Below are positions 6,668 to 15,255 of a stretch of 43,197 bases of DNA, piece after piece. A program made the position numbers and the translations under genes. Position 1 is the stretch's first letter, and the number at the start of each line of letters is the position of its first letter. Source of the stretch: Paenibacillaceae bacterium. Its GTDB lineage: Bacteria; Bacillota; Bacilli; Paenibacillales; NBRC-103111. The notes beneath the pieces are model-generated. The model had not been told where the DNA came from, made no database searches, and saw nothing but the letters and a program-made list of their open reading frames with translations. The DNA is taken from contig JAQSYI010000061.1 of the NCBI GenBank assembly GCA_029256185.1, positions 1 to 43,197 of the forward strand. The letters are read 5' to 3'.

Positions 6668-7574
6668 CTCTGATCCCTCTTCCTGTCGGCAAAATTGATT
6701 TTGGACGGCGCTTGAACACCCTGATCTCATTGACCAGCGTAATGCTGCCCAGTATGATGAACAAACCAACAACCGTATTCACATGCAACTGCTCCCCGAG
6801 GAACAATGCTCCCCAGACGGTGCCGAATACCGGCACCAGGAAAGTAACGCTCAGTGTCTTGATCGGCCCCACCTGGCTGACGAGACGGAAGAAAATCAGG
6901 TAGGCGAGGGAGGTGCATATTAGCGACAACGCCAGCACTGAATATACCGCGTTAGCCGTAGGAGCCTGTTCGGGCAAGAAAACAAGCGCCAGCGGCAGAA
7001 GGAGGACGGCTGCTCCCAGCTGCTGGCCAATCGCCATATCCAGCGGCTTGACTCCTTTGAAGGCCCGCTGCGTGTAATGTCCGGCCAATCCATAAGTCAG
7101 GGCCGCCAGCAGCGAGAAGGCCACGGAAGCGTACACCCACGTACCGTATCCCACAGGACTCCACCCCATCAGAATGACTACGCCTGTCAGTCCCAGCAGA
7201 AGTCCCGCTATTTTCCCCCAACCCAGCGGCTTGCGGTCGATTCCCCAACCGATCAAAGCGGCGAACAGCGGAGTGGTAGCGTTCAGAATGGCGGCCAGAG
7301 AAGCGGTCAGATGGAGCTCTGCCAAACAGATCAATGAGAAGGGAATGGCTGCATTAAGCCCGCCCAGCACCAGATATTGCTTCCATTGGCGGAGGATGGC
7401 AGGGCGGTGCCCGGATGCCCCGGCATAGACCAGCAGCGCGGCCGCAGCTATGGCCACCCTCAGCTCTGTGGTGAAGACGGGACCGAATACAGGCGCAGCC
7501 ACCCGCATGAACAAGAAGGAAGCGCCCCACATGGAAGCCAGAACAATCAGCATAATCACATTTTTACCGTTCAC
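6657..7574 (-). CDS. EamA/DMT family membrane transporter
   Basis: About 305 residues with some ten hydrophobic helices in two repeated EamA halves: MWGASFLFMRVAAPVFGP at the first helix and, in the second half, SLICTSLAYLIFFRLVSQVGPIKT with FLVPVFGTVWGALFLGE. Members are drug/metabolite exporters in the cytoplasmic membrane with substrates ranging from amino acids to nucleotides; the substrate here is unknown. The start is taken as GTG at 7574, 11 nt after AGGAG; a second GTG lies five codons on. It is followed by overlapping def. Confidence 0.88.
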   Translation of the reverse strand: MNGKNVIMLIVLASMWGASFLFMRVAAPVFGPVFTTELRVAIAAAALLVYAGASGHRPAILRQWKQYLVLGGLNAAIPFSLICLAELHLTASLAAILNATTPLFAALIGWGIDRKPLGWGKIAGLLLGLTGVVILMGWSPVGYGTWVYASVAFSLLAALTYGLAGHYTQRAFKGVKPLDMAIGQQLGAAVLLLPLALVFLPEQAPTANAVYSVLALSLICTSLAYLIFFRLVSQVGPIKTLSVTFLVPVFGTVWGALFLGEQLHVNTVVGLFIILGSITLVNEIRVFKRRPKSILPTGRGIRGDR

Positions 7575-7661
7575 GTTAACTTCAGCTCCTGTTACAACGT
7601 TTGGCAACAATCTTGCCTCTATTGTACAGGTTTTGCGCGGGCGAAGCCTTCCTGATCTTGT

Positions 7662-7841
7662 CCATTTATTGACCGTTCACCATTTAATTGTCCCTTTTAT
7701 TGACTGTTCCCGTCGTACTGTCTGTTCCCCTCATATTGTCCGTTGTTCTTGTATTGTCCGTTGTCCTTGTATTGTCCGTTGCCCTTGTATTGACTGTTGC
7801 CCTCGTATTGACTGTTCCCCTTGCACCGACAGTTCGCCATA
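7662..7841. repeat. 18-bp tandem repeat, about ten units
   Basis: Units such as TATTGTCCGTTGCCCTTG recur every 18 bp (clear starts at 7698, 7716, 7734, 7752, 7770, 7788, 7806 and 7824, with more degenerate units before). As 18 is a multiple of 3, a minus-strand frame encodes repeated Thr-x-Asn-Thr-Arg hexapeptides, but I see no start signal for it. It lies between the kinase-like gene and the EamA gene. Confidence 0.85.
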
Positions 7842-7858
7842 TGTAGTCCATTCCCCGT

Positions 7859-8410
7859 TTATTGCCGGCCCACCAGTTCACGGCTGATTCCTTCCAATAG
7901 TTCCCGCGCCTGTCCCGCATGCTCATCCGTATTGGAGATAATCAGATCGCATTGAAACAACGCCTTCACTTCCTCCTCGTAGCCCGCCAGTCTGCGCTCA
8001 AGCTCGCTGTCGGGCACACTGCGGGTGGACATCCTCCTGCGGCATTCCTCCTTCTCAGCATAGACACCCACCAGCAGCACCTGCTTGGGAAAAAGGGTCT
8101 TCACCTTCTTAGCACCCGCAGCATCCAACACAACGGAACGGACTTCTCCTCCCGTGATGATACCGCTTACGGTCTTTAACGCCGTCCCGTAATAATTCCC
8201 CTGGTATTCCGTCATCTCCAGCAGTTCTCCTGCCTTATCCATGGCCTGCATCCGTTCCCGCGGCGCAAAGTAATAATCCACGCCGTCCTTCTCGCCCACC
8301 CGGGGAGGACGTGAGGTCCATGTCACGATACGGGGCAGGCCCAGCCCGGCCTGCAGAGTGCTTTTCCCCGAGGCGCTGGGACCCTGCAGCACGATTAATA
8401 AGTAAGACAT
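7859..8410 (-). CDS. Guanylate-kinase-like P-loop kinase
   Basis: A 183-residue P-loop protein of the guanylate kinase fold. GPSASGKST (about 10-18) is the Walker A loop, TSRPPRVGEKDGVDYYF (about 32-48) the GMP-binding segment, and YQGNYYG (about 69-75) the second nucleotide contact. It is shorter than housekeeping Gmk (about 190-210) and the lid region is divergent, so it may be a paralog rather than the essential enzyme. The ATG at 8410 starts just before the P-loop; AAGGAG is 13 nt upstream, a rather long distance. An 18-bp tandem repeat begins right after the stop. Confidence 0.8.
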   Translation of the reverse strand: MSYLLIVLQGPSASGKSTLQAGLGLPRIVTWTSRPPRVGEKDGVDYYFAPRERMQAMDKAGELLEMTEYQGNYYGTALKTVSGIITGGEVRSVVLDAAGAKKVKTLFPKQVLLVGVYAEKEECRRRMSTRSVPDSELERRLAGYEEEVKALFQCDLIISNTDEHAGQARELLEGISRELVGRQ

Positions 8411-8540
8411 GGATAATCGGAACGCTCCTTCCCCCGCAGTCAAATCTTATATTTTCGGCCCGCTCATGCTTATTATAAGCCTGTATCAATCATATTCTAT
8501 CAAATCAGGAAATCTCCCGCTTGAAAAAAATATCTGTACT

Positions 8541-8600
8541 GCCTGTCTCCGGACCAGAGCTTGCCGGGAATACCGGGGGAGTAGGAGGACAGGCGTTTTT
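8541..8600 (+). terminator. Leader hairpin with T-run upstream of pepT
   Basis: GCCTGTC (8541-8547) pairs with GACAGGC (8588-8594), extended by CC/GG, and GTTTTTA follows. No plus-strand gene ends before it, so it may be an attenuator in the pepT leader. I found no clear promoter upstream, so this stays tentative. Confidence 0.4.
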
Positions 8601-8695
8601 ACTTTTCCCGGCCTTGTTGTATCATAGGTAGCAGATGGAACGGCCTGATGCATGAACCAAGATGACATCATTAAACCAAGGGAGACTTGCCGTTT

Positions 8696-9928
8696 ATGAA
8701 AAAAGAAATCATGGTACGCTTTATCCGCTATGCCCAGGTGGATACCCAAGCCAATGAGCATAACCCCGCTTGCCCGTCCTCGGAGGGTCAGTGGAATCTG
8801 GGGCGGATGCTTGTGGAGGAATTGAAGGAGTTGGGCATGACCGAGGTGACCATAGACGAGCATTGCTACGTGATGGCCACGCTCCCCGCCAACACGGACA
8901 AGCAGGTGCCGGTCATGGGTTTGCTGGCCCATATGGATACGTCACAGGATTATAGCGACGCGAATGTGAAGCCGCAAGTTATCGACAGCTACGACGGACA
9001 GGATATTGTGCTTAACCAATCCCTCGGGGTTGTGCTGTCCACAGAGAGCTTCCCCGAATTGGCCTCATACAAAGGCCAGACGCTGATTACCACCGACGGC
9101 ACTACGCTGCTGGGGGCCGATGACAAGGCGGGGATCGCCGAGATTATGACAGCCATGGCATATCTGCTGGCTCATCCCGAGATCAAGCACGGCAAGATCC
9201 GGGTGGCCTTTACCCCCGATGAAGAGATCGGCCGCGGTCCTCATAAATTCGATGTGGCGGCCTTCGGAGCAGCCTTCGCCTATACCATGGACGGAGGACC
9301 GCTGGGAGAACTGGAATATGAGAGCTTCAATGCCGCTGCGGCGACGGTCACCTGCAAGGGGGTTGTGGTCCATCCCGGCACAGCCAAGGGCAAGATGGTC
9401 AACTCGATGAAGGTGGCCATGGCCTTCAACAGCAAGCTGCCGCAAGACGAAGCGCCCGAATTCACGGAAGGCTACGAAGGCTTCTACTATCTGAACTACT
9501 TCAAGGGCACCGTGGACGAAACCGTATTCCGCTACTTTATCCGCGACTTTGACAAGGAGAATTTCCAAGCCCGCAAGAACCGGATCGTGGAGATCGCCCG
9601 GGAGCTGGAGGAAATCTACGGGCCCGGCAGTGTTACAGTTGAACTGAAGGACCAGTACTACAATATGGGCGAAATCATCAAATCCTCCAAGGAAATCGTG
9701 GACGTGGCCCACCAGGCCATGGAGAATCTGGGGATCAAGCCGATCGTGAAGCCCATCCGCGGCGGCACCGACGGCTCCCAGCTGTCCTACATGGGACTGC
9801 CTACTCCCAATATTTTTGCCGGGGGCGAAAACTTTCACGGCAGGTACGAGTACGTTTCCGCGGATACCATGGTCAAGGCGGCAGAGGTGATCGTGGAGAT
9901 CGCCCGTTTGTTTGAGGAGCAGGGTTAA
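8696..9928 (+). CDS. pepT: Peptidase T (tripeptide aminopeptidase)
   Basis: A 410-residue cytosolic M20 zinc aminopeptidase that removes the N-terminal residue of tripeptides. The dinuclear zinc site motifs are present: GLLAHMDTS (His/Asp), GADDKAG (bridging Asp), DEEIGRGPHKFD (catalytic and ligand Glu), and RGGTDGSQLSYMGLPTPNIF with a late ENFHG His. The length matches the family (about 408). ATG at 8696 follows AGGGAGA by 10 nt; a TTG three codons earlier is too close to it. Single gene, followed by a terminator. Confidence 0.96.
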   Translation: MKKEIMVRFIRYAQVDTQANEHNPACPSSEGQWNLGRMLVEELKELGMTEVTIDEHCYVMATLPANTDKQVPVMGLLAHMDTSQDYSDANVKPQVIDSYDGQDIVLNQSLGVVLSTESFPELASYKGQTLITTDGTTLLGADDKAGIAEIMTAMAYLLAHPEIKHGKIRVAFTPDEEIGRGPHKFDVAAFGAAFAYTMDGGPLGELEYESFNAAAATVTCKGVVVHPGTAKGKMVNSMKVAMAFNSKLPQDEAPEFTEGYEGFYYLNYFKGTVDETVFRYFIRDFDKENFQARKNRIVEIARELEEIYGPGSVTVELKDQYYNMGEIIKSSKEIVDVAHQAMENLGIKPIVKPIRGGTDGSQLSYMGLPTPNIFAGGENFHGRYEYVSADTMVKAAEVIVEIARLFEEQG

Positions 9929-10082
9929 GAATTTACAGACAAGCTTCTCATGGCTCCGGTTGCTTTCTGTGGGGCTAATGCGCTGCCCATGTCCGCCAGT
10001 TGCTTATGTTTTACTCTGGTTACTATGTTTTGATCCTGGTTGCTATGTTTTGACCCTGGGAGCTTATGCTTAACCAAGAGAA

Positions 10083-10117
10083 GAGCTCCTGCCTGCTTGT
10101 GGGCGGGAGCTCCTTTT
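10083..10117. terminator. Terminator between convergent pepT and the DUF4179 gene
   Basis: GAGCTCCTGCC pairs with GGCGGGAGCTC and is followed by CCTTTT on the plus strand, so it ends pepT and could also serve the opposing gene. Upstream, 10010-10070 has a degenerate 20-bp tandem repeat (TATGTTTTGATCCTGGTTGC). Confidence 0.8.
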
Positions 10118-10164
10118 ATGCGATGCGGATATGCCTGATCTCCTTGCCCCTCTACCGGTCTTGG

Positions 10165-11547
10165 TTATTTGATCCTGATGGTAAATGACCCGCCGGCAAG
10201 CTGCTCCGGGTAATCATTAAGCGTCATGGTCAGAGGGCCGGGATAATCTCCCTTAGGCAAGAAATATTGTTCTTCCCCTACAATCTTACCGTTATCATGG
10301 AGCTGGCTGCTGCCTACCTGATGAAGCTCATGCTTGACACCCTCCGCATCCCGGAAATTCCATGAGAACAGCATGCCCTTCTTCTCCTCCGCTCCCAGTC
10401 CCTTGAAATGGAAATTCAAGACCAGATGCTCATCCGTCTGCGCCACATCGAACAGGCTTAGCCGGTTGTCCGGAGCGCTTAACAGCCGTTTCTGCTCCAG
10501 ATCAATCTTCACCTCCACCATGGACTTATCCAGTCCGCGGATACCCTCAGTCTTCAGATACAGCCGCTTGGACTTCACGAAGTAGCTGCTCTGGAAATAA
10601 AGGACCGCATGATCCTCATCCGTAAGCGAGGCAATCAAGCCGTTGGCACCGTTGGCGAACACCTCTCCTTGCTCATTCTCGATCCTTATATTCCCCAGGC
10701 TGAATATACGCTTGCTGTTCGCCGGGTCATACGCCACTTCCACCCCGATCCGGGTTGGATAGACGGTCATCTTGCCGAAGGTGATCTTCTGACCGTCTAT
10801 GACCAGGGACTCGCCCAGCTCATACACCTGTTGCGTGCCGGCAAATTTGCTCTTGTCTATGGGGATGTTGAGCTGCCACAGGGGGCCGGATGTTGGCTGC
10901 TGGTAATCATTTCCTCCTAGTTGGAAGCTCATCTGCAGCAAGTCAGGCAACGCCGCTGCTTCCGCAAACAAGAGATCCACCTGTTGCCGCTTCCGTCCCT
11001 CCTTCACTTCACTGCTCGTTTCCCCGAAGACAATGCTGACCTCTTCAAGAGGGTTGCCTGCCTGGTCCCGGAACATCATATTGCGGAGAAAATGGGCTGA
11101 ATCAGGAGCATTGTCGATGGACAGGAACAGCAAAATCCGGGACTCGTCCGCGATCAGCCCCTCCATCGTCACCTTAATGCCATCCTGCTCCTGAACGCTT
11201 CCCACAGGCTGGAAGAAATCATTCTCGAAGGCCAGCTTCAGCCCCTTGTCATATTGAATCATCTCCACCAAAGGCTTCAGAAGGGGGAGCTGCCCCACAT
11301 AGGCCGCCACTGCCGGAGAAAAGCGGACGGAGACAAGTCCTGCGATCAGCATGGCGCAGACGGCCATAGCTGCAGCCCGCATGCGTGTACGGCGGCGTCT
11401 GTGCGTGCCGGCCTGGCTTATTCCCCGGGCAATTGCGGCATCCAGCTCCTCATCGGCAGGCAATTCCACGGAATGGAGCAGCTGTCCCGCCTGGCGCAAT
11501 TCCCGTTCCTCCACAGTTTCATGATCACCGCTGCCTTGCTCACACAT
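10165..11547 (-). CDS. DUF4179 membrane protein, putative anti-sigma factor
   Basis: 460 residues: a cytosolic N-terminal segment of about 55, one transmembrane helix (AAAMAVCAMLIAGLVSVRF, about 59-77), then a DUF4179 region (from SPAVAAYVGQLPLLKPLVEMI) and a long extracytoplasmic beta-rich part. Such proteins are encoded next to ECF sigma factors and are thought to hold them at the membrane. The start has GGAGGGGG 6 nt upstream and overlaps the sigma gene by 8 nt, so the two are translated as a unit. The signal sensed by the outer domain is unknown. Confidence 0.85.
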   Translation of the reverse strand: MCEQGSGDHETVEERELRQAGQLLHSVELPADEELDAAIARGISQAGTHRRRRTRMRAAAMAVCAMLIAGLVSVRFSPAVAAYVGQLPLLKPLVEMIQYDKGLKLAFENDFFQPVGSVQEQDGIKVTMEGLIADESRILLFLSIDNAPDSAHFLRNMMFRDQAGNPLEEVSIVFGETSSEVKEGRKRQQVDLLFAEAAALPDLLQMSFQLGGNDYQQPTSGPLWQLNIPIDKSKFAGTQQVYELGESLVIDGQKITFGKMTVYPTRIGVEVAYDPANSKRIFSLGNIRIENEQGEVFANGANGLIASLTDEDHAVLYFQSSYFVKSKRLYLKTEGIRGLDKSMVEVKIDLEQKRLLSAPDNRLSLFDVAQTDEHLVLNFHFKGLGAEEKKGMLFSWNFRDAEGVKHELHQVGSSQLHDNGKIVGEEQYFLPKGDYPGPLTMTLNDYPEQLAGGSFTIRIK

Positions 11548-12103
11548 GGGATTCCCCCTCCTTATCCAAGCGGGCCCGCAGCCCTTTGAGCGCCTTGTTC
11601 AGCCAGGTCTTGATCGTACCCTCCGGCCGCTCCAGTGTCCTCGCGATTTCGGTGATGGTCAGATCGTGGTAATACTTCAACTGGATAACGGTTTGGTAAT
11701 GCTCCTCCAGTTCGCCGACTGCTTCATCTATAACCATGCTCCGCAAGCGGCGGTTTTCCGACTCACCGCTTAGGGAAGATTGCGCTTCAGAAGCGGCCTG
11801 GAGCTCTGGCGGAATGCCGTGCCGCAGACGGCGCTCCCGTTTTTTTCGCTCATCCAGGCAATAATTGATCAGAATCCGGAACAGCCAGGTGGAGAAATAC
11901 CGGGGCTCTTTCAGCCTGCCGATCCGCAGATAAGCGCGGCATGTTGTCTCCTGAATCGCCTCCAGCGCATCGGCCTCGCTTCCCAAGTAGCGGTACGCCA
12001 TCTTGTATAGCTGCTGCTTGTGCTCCCGCATCAGAATGGTGAACGCCTCCGCGTCCCCCTCCCGTGCCGCCACAGCGAGCAATTCCATCTCCCCGGACTC
12101 CAT
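11540..12103 (-). CDS. ECF-type RNA polymerase sigma factor
   Basis: 187 residues. Region 2 covers about 17-85 (YRYLGSEADALEAIQETTCRAYLR and PRYFSTWLFRILINYCLDE), and region 4 covers about 120-175 (YQTVIQLKYYHDLTITEIA, then PEGTIKTWLNKALKGLR). There is no region 1 or 3, so it is an ECF sigma70 factor. The ATG at 12103 is fixed by GGGAGGT 7 nt upstream; the frame is open further but without a start signal. It overlaps its putative anti-sigma partner by 8 nt. Target genes cannot be named from this window. Confidence 0.93.
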   Translation of the reverse strand: MESGEMELLAVAAREGDAEAFTILMREHKQQLYKMAYRYLGSEADALEAIQETTCRAYLRIGRLKEPRYFSTWLFRILINYCLDERKKRERRLRHGIPPELQAASEAQSSLSGESENRRLRSMVIDEAVGELEEHYQTVIQLKYYHDLTITEIARTLERPEGTIKTWLNKALKGLRARLDKEGESHV

Positions 12104-12264
12104 AAGTTCCACCTCCCTGCTATCTATTAGACTTCCCGGCGGGGCAAACGGTTTTGCATACGCAACACAAAATAGCTCCACTAAGGGGAGCCTGGAAACC
12201 ATATCTATTATTCACGCATGCCGCATGCCCTTCAACAACTCCACGGATGCTGCCTGCCCTTAAG

Positions 12265-12457
12265 AATAAGGGAAGAGAATTTCCCCTATTTGCCTGGCCG
12301 GGGCAGCAGAAAGGTAGATAAGGCCTTCTTTTTTCCCTTATGGCCCCGTTGAGGGCTCCGGAGAAGGGAAAAACCGGGAATAGCGGCAAACCCCTTCCCT
12401 TATTTGGCGGAAATGGATGGCAGGGCAGACAATAAGGGAAAAAGCGGGGCCTTATGG
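12265..12457. repeat. Four-unit near-palindromic repeat array 2 (AATAAGGGAA family)
   Basis: Units centred near 12278, 12331, 12393 and 12443 carry AATAAGGGAA or its complement TTCCCTTATT, often paired with GGCCTTAT. Centre spacing is about 53, 62 and 50 bp, close to the other arrays. A CTCCGGAG palindrome lies between the halves. The array fills the gap between the monooxygenase and the sigma gene. Confidence 0.65.
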
Positions 12458-12465
12458 AGCCGGTG

Positions 12466-12514
12466 CCACCAGAGACGCCAATGCCGCCTGTGGTGGTATT
12501 GGCGTCTCTGGTGG
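12466..12514. repeat. 17-bp perfect inverted repeat
   Basis: CCACCAGAGACGCCAAT (12466-12482) and its exact complement (12498-12514) enclose a 15-bp loop. The right arm is also one unit of an 18-bp GGTGGTATTGGC tandem repeat. It is 3' of the monooxygenase gene and lacks a T-run. Confidence 0.8.
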
Positions 12515-12614
12515 TATTGGCATCTGTACCGGCATCAACTGTGAATGGTCGCGTACAGCAGACGTAGGAGCTGCGAAGAAGTTAGCGGTACTTTATTTCG
12601 TCGCAGCCTCTTAC

Positions 12615-12905
12615 TTACTCCCGCTCGGCAAAATAACGCTTCACTTGGGCCGGCTCGGCGAAAAATGCTCCAACCTCTGCGAAGAACCCGGTAAAGTGGG
12701 GGGTGTTGTTATGGAATTCAATGGCCTCCAGATCCTTCCATTCTTCTACCACCACGAAAGCGTTGGTCTTTTGGGTATGCCGGTAAAAATCATAGCTGAT
12801 ATTGCCCGCTTCCGCCTGGGAGCCTGCCACCAGCGCCTTGGACTTGGCTACAAACTCGTCCACATGCTCAGGCTTTACCGTTAAATGCGCATGAATAATG
12901 ACCAT
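12615..12905 (-). CDS. Antibiotic biosynthesis monooxygenase (ABM) domain protein
   Basis: 96 residues with the dimeric alpha-beta barrel ABM fold: VIIHAHLTVKPEHVDEFV at the N-terminus, YDFYRHTQKTNAFVVVEEWKD (about 38-58) and a conserved His in EFHNNTPHFTGF. It resembles YgiN-type putative quinol monooxygenases. The ATG at 12905 gives the normal family length; the ribosome site is weak (AGAGG 14 nt upstream). It appears to be a single gene. Whether it oxidises quinols or only binds aromatic ligands is not decided by the sequence. Confidence 0.85.
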   Translation of the reverse strand: MVIIHAHLTVKPEHVDEFVAKSKALVAGSQAEAGNISYDFYRHTQKTNAFVVVEEWKDLEAIEFHNNTPHFTGFFAEVGAFFAEPAQVKRYFAERE

Positions 12906-13131
12906 TGTCTCTGTCACGTCCTCTCGGAAATAGCTTGCCTCCCCTATTATATACCAGGGATAATCCGATGAAAACCGGCAGTCATGAGCAGCAGCCGGCA
13001 GGGAAGCACGCAAATGAGACGGTAGAGATGCAGCCGAGGTTTCCTCCCTTGAAATCAGGGGATACTTCAGCTGAAGGCCCAATTGAACCGGCCCCTCTCT
13101 TTGTGCGTCAAATATACAGGAGGAATCGCAG

Positions 13132-14190
13132 ATGACTCAGCTAAAATATAAACCAACACGCAGCCGATGCCTGCTTCATAACGCGTATATCCTCATGGGG
13201 CTCTGTATGTGCCTCCTGCTGGTCTCCTGCAGTACCCGCCAGGATGAGGCTTCTCCGGCGGCTGCAGGGGAAGGCTTGACAACGGCCCAGCCCCCGGCTC
13301 ATACAGCCCCGCCTTCCGGGTCTCTTCCCGGATCTCCTGTTCAATCCGCGGACCTGCCTGCGGCAGAAACACCGCCTGCCGCACCGCTGCCCACCCTTGC
13401 GCCCTCCGCAGCAGCTCCGGTCCCTCCGCCGGTTGCCCCGCCAAGCGCCTCCCCTGCCGCCGCTCCGTATACACTGGATATTCTGGGCACGTCGGAGAAG
13501 CTGAACAAGGCCGCCTGGCAGCGGATGCTGCAATGGAGGTCCAACATCAAGCAGTATGTCCGGAAGCATCCGTCCGTGGTTCTGAACGGTCCCGACCGCA
13601 AGGCCGTAGCCCTCACCTTCGATGACGGGCCTGACAGCGAAACAATGCCCCAGGTGCTGAAGATTCTGAAGGACAAGGGCGTGACCGCCAGTTTTTTCTT
13701 CGTCGGCAGCAGAGTGGCCCAGCAGCCCGAGCTGGTCAAGCAAGCCTATGACGAAGGCCATCTGGTCCTCAATCACAGCTATACGCACGCGGAATTGCCC
13801 AAGCTGTCTTCCGGACAGCTCCGCGAAGAGCTGGACAAGACGGACGAGGCCATTGAGCGCATCATCGGCAGGCGTCCCGTCCTGCTGCGCCCCCCGTATG
13901 GAGAAACCAACGCTGCCGTCGAGCAGGCCTGGTCCGGGGAGGACAGGAAGCTGGTGCTCTGGTCCCTGGATACGCTGGACTGGTCGCTGAAGGAGAGCAA
14001 GCCCATTGAAAAGAACGTAGCCGATTATGTGCGCAACGGGGAGATCATCCTCATGCATACCACAGAGGAGACCGGCGAGACCGCCGCCGCGCTGCCCGCC
14101 ATCATAGACGGTCTTCTGGAGAAGGGCTTCCGCATCGTGGGCCTCGACGAGCTGCTGGATACGCCCGCATACAGCCAGCCTATTGAATAG
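13132..14190 (+). CDS. Lipoprotein polysaccharide deacetylase (NodB domain)
   Basis: 352 residues. The signal peptide ends in LVSC (lipidated Cys33). A Pro/Ala-rich linker (about 37-112) follows, then a NodB homology domain (about 158-345). Catalytic motifs are complete: TFDDGP (Asp164, Asp165), HSYTH (His215, His219), RPPYGE, DTLDW and LMHT. It should be anchored to the outer face of the membrane and remove N-acetyl groups from peptidoglycan or another cell-wall glycan with a bound metal. The start has AGGAGG 8 nt upstream. It is a single gene with a strong terminator. Confidence 0.93.
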   Translation: MTQLKYKPTRSRCLLHNAYILMGLCMCLLLVSCSTRQDEASPAAAGEGLTTAQPPAHTAPPSGSLPGSPVQSADLPAAETPPAAPLPTLAPSAAAPVPPPVAPPSASPAAAPYTLDILGTSEKLNKAAWQRMLQWRSNIKQYVRKHPSVVLNGPDRKAVALTFDDGPDSETMPQVLKILKDKGVTASFFFVGSRVAQQPELVKQAYDEGHLVLNHSYTHAELPKLSSGQLREELDKTDEAIERIIGRRPVLLRPPYGETNAAVEQAWSGEDRKLVLWSLDTLDWSLKESKPIEKNVADYVRNGEIILMHTTEETGETAAALPAIIDGLLEKGFRIVGLDELLDTPAYSQPIE

Positions 14191-14202
14191 CTCTGCAACG
14201 AC

Positions 14203-14247
14203 AAGACAGCAAGCATGCAGCCTCTCCCTGCATGCGCTGTCTTTTTT
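14203..14247 (+). terminator. Rho-independent terminator of the deacetylase gene
   Basis: AAGACAGC and GCTGTCTT form the outer stem, CATGCAG and CTGCATG the inner one, followed by six T. Confidence 0.9.
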
Positions 14248-14295
14248 ACACGAAAATGCTTGATTACGGTTTCCTTAGCGCCTCTGCCTCATATA

Positions 14296-14380
14296 CCGAG
14301 GATAAACGCCTGACAGCGTCCTTTAACGCTGACGCGTTCGCCCGGAAGTCGGGCCGCTTCCACGTTTATACTTTCCGGAC
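14296..14380. repeat. Structured dispersed repeat, copy B
   Basis: Outer arms CGAGGATAAACG and CGTTTATACTTTC, with inner hairpins AGCGT/ACGCT and GGAAG/CTTCC around TCGGGCCG. The core GAAGTCGGGCCGCTTCC is nearly identical to copies at 5252 and 32763. It lies upstream of the membrane/vWA/TelA operon. Confidence 0.6.
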
Positions 14381-14424
14381 TTGAGCAAAAACTGCATCTT
14401 TTCTGCCATTCGCCCCGTATTAAG

Positions 14425-14433
14425 TGATATAAT
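14425..14433 (+). promoter_or_regulatory. Extended -10 promoter candidate for the TelA operon
   Basis: TGATATAAT (TGn plus TATAAT) lies 63 bp before the TTG start at 14496. No good -35 is seen, which is tolerated for extended -10 promoters. Confidence 0.45.
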
Positions 14434-14495
14434 TTCTCTAAGCTGCCAAAATAGGGCCTGCTTTCGGATAATTGCCGGATATGGGGGAATGCGCG

Positions 14496-15242
14496 TTGAA
14501 TTTTTTGAAATTCGTGAAGCTGACGGGACTGATCGCCGGGGTCGCCCTGTTGAATATTATCGTACTGTCGCCGGGGCTGCTGGGCATGCAGCTTTCAGGC
14601 GGGAACGCCCTGGAAACGGCCCTGGCTGTCACCATCCTGATCATGAGTCTGCTGAGCCTGGTTTATGGAAGCTATGTGCTGCTTCTCAAGCCGCCTCCTC
14701 CCCCTCCGCCGGTCAAGATCATCCGGACCCATGAGGATTACATAACCGCCCTCCGCCATTACCGCAACGAGAGAGAGGTCAGGGACAATGTTCTGCTGGC
14801 CCTGGATCAACTGGAGCGGATCGGCAAGAAGCGGGAAACCCTGGCAGAGGTGCTCAGCCAGCGGTTTAATCCCGAGGAGCTGAGCTACCGCAAGTTCGAA
14901 TCCGTGATAGAAGAGGTCGGCAAGCTGTTTTACCTGAATACACGCGGCATTCTGAACAAGCTGAGCGTGTTCGATCCTTCCGAATGGGCCTCGCTGGCCA
15001 GCCGGCAGAAGTCGGCCAAATTGTCCGCCCGGCTGCTTCAAGAGAAGAGCGCGCTGTACGGCGAATACATGGAGCATATCGTGGGATACCTGGAGGCCAA
15101 TGAAGAAATTCTGCTGAAGTTAGATAAGCTGCTGCTGGAAATCTCTCTGCTGGAGAGCGCCGATTACCGGGAGATAGAGGATATGCCCGGGATGAAGGAA
15201 ATGGATGCGCTGATCAAGCAGACGAAATATTACAAACAGTGA
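14496..15242 (+). CDS. Membrane-anchored coiled-coil protein of the TelA operon (XpaC-like position)
   Basis: About 248 residues. Two transmembrane helices lie near the N-terminus (LTGLIAGVALLNIIVLSPGLL and an ALAVTILIMSLLSLVYGSYVLLL-type segment, about 35-60), then a KPPPPPPP hinge and a helical, charged cytosolic domain. In Bacillus, TelA homologs are paired with XpaC (5-bromo-4-chloroindolyl phosphate hydrolysis protein), a short-TM helical protein. This gene holds the same position, but I cannot confirm homology. The start is taken as TTG at 14496, 7 nt after GGGGGA; an upstream in-frame ATG at 14481 lacks a ribosome site. It ends 13 bp before the vWA gene, so one operon. Confidence 0.7.
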   Translation: MNFLKFVKLTGLIAGVALLNIIVLSPGLLGMQLSGGNALETALAVTILIMSLLSLVYGSYVLLLKPPPPPPPVKIIRTHEDYITALRHYRNEREVRDNVLLALDQLERIGKKRETLAEVLSQRFNPEELSYRKFESVIEEVGKLFYLNTRGILNKLSVFDPSEWASLASRQKSAKLSARLLQEKSALYGEYMEHIVGYLEANEEILLKLDKLLLEISLLESADYREIEDMPGMKEMDALIKQTKYYKQ

Positions 15243-15255
15243 GAGGGAGATGAGA

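Noticed and set aside
7684..7926. Minus-strand frame encoding T-x-N-T-R repeats
   Set aside because: No start signal, overlaps the kinase-like gene in another frame, and is fully explained by the 18-bp tandem repeat. Kept only as a repeat.
12103..12202. Longer sigma factor start upstream
   Set aside because: The extra 33 residues lack family similarity, and the ATG at 12103 has an excellent ribosome site.
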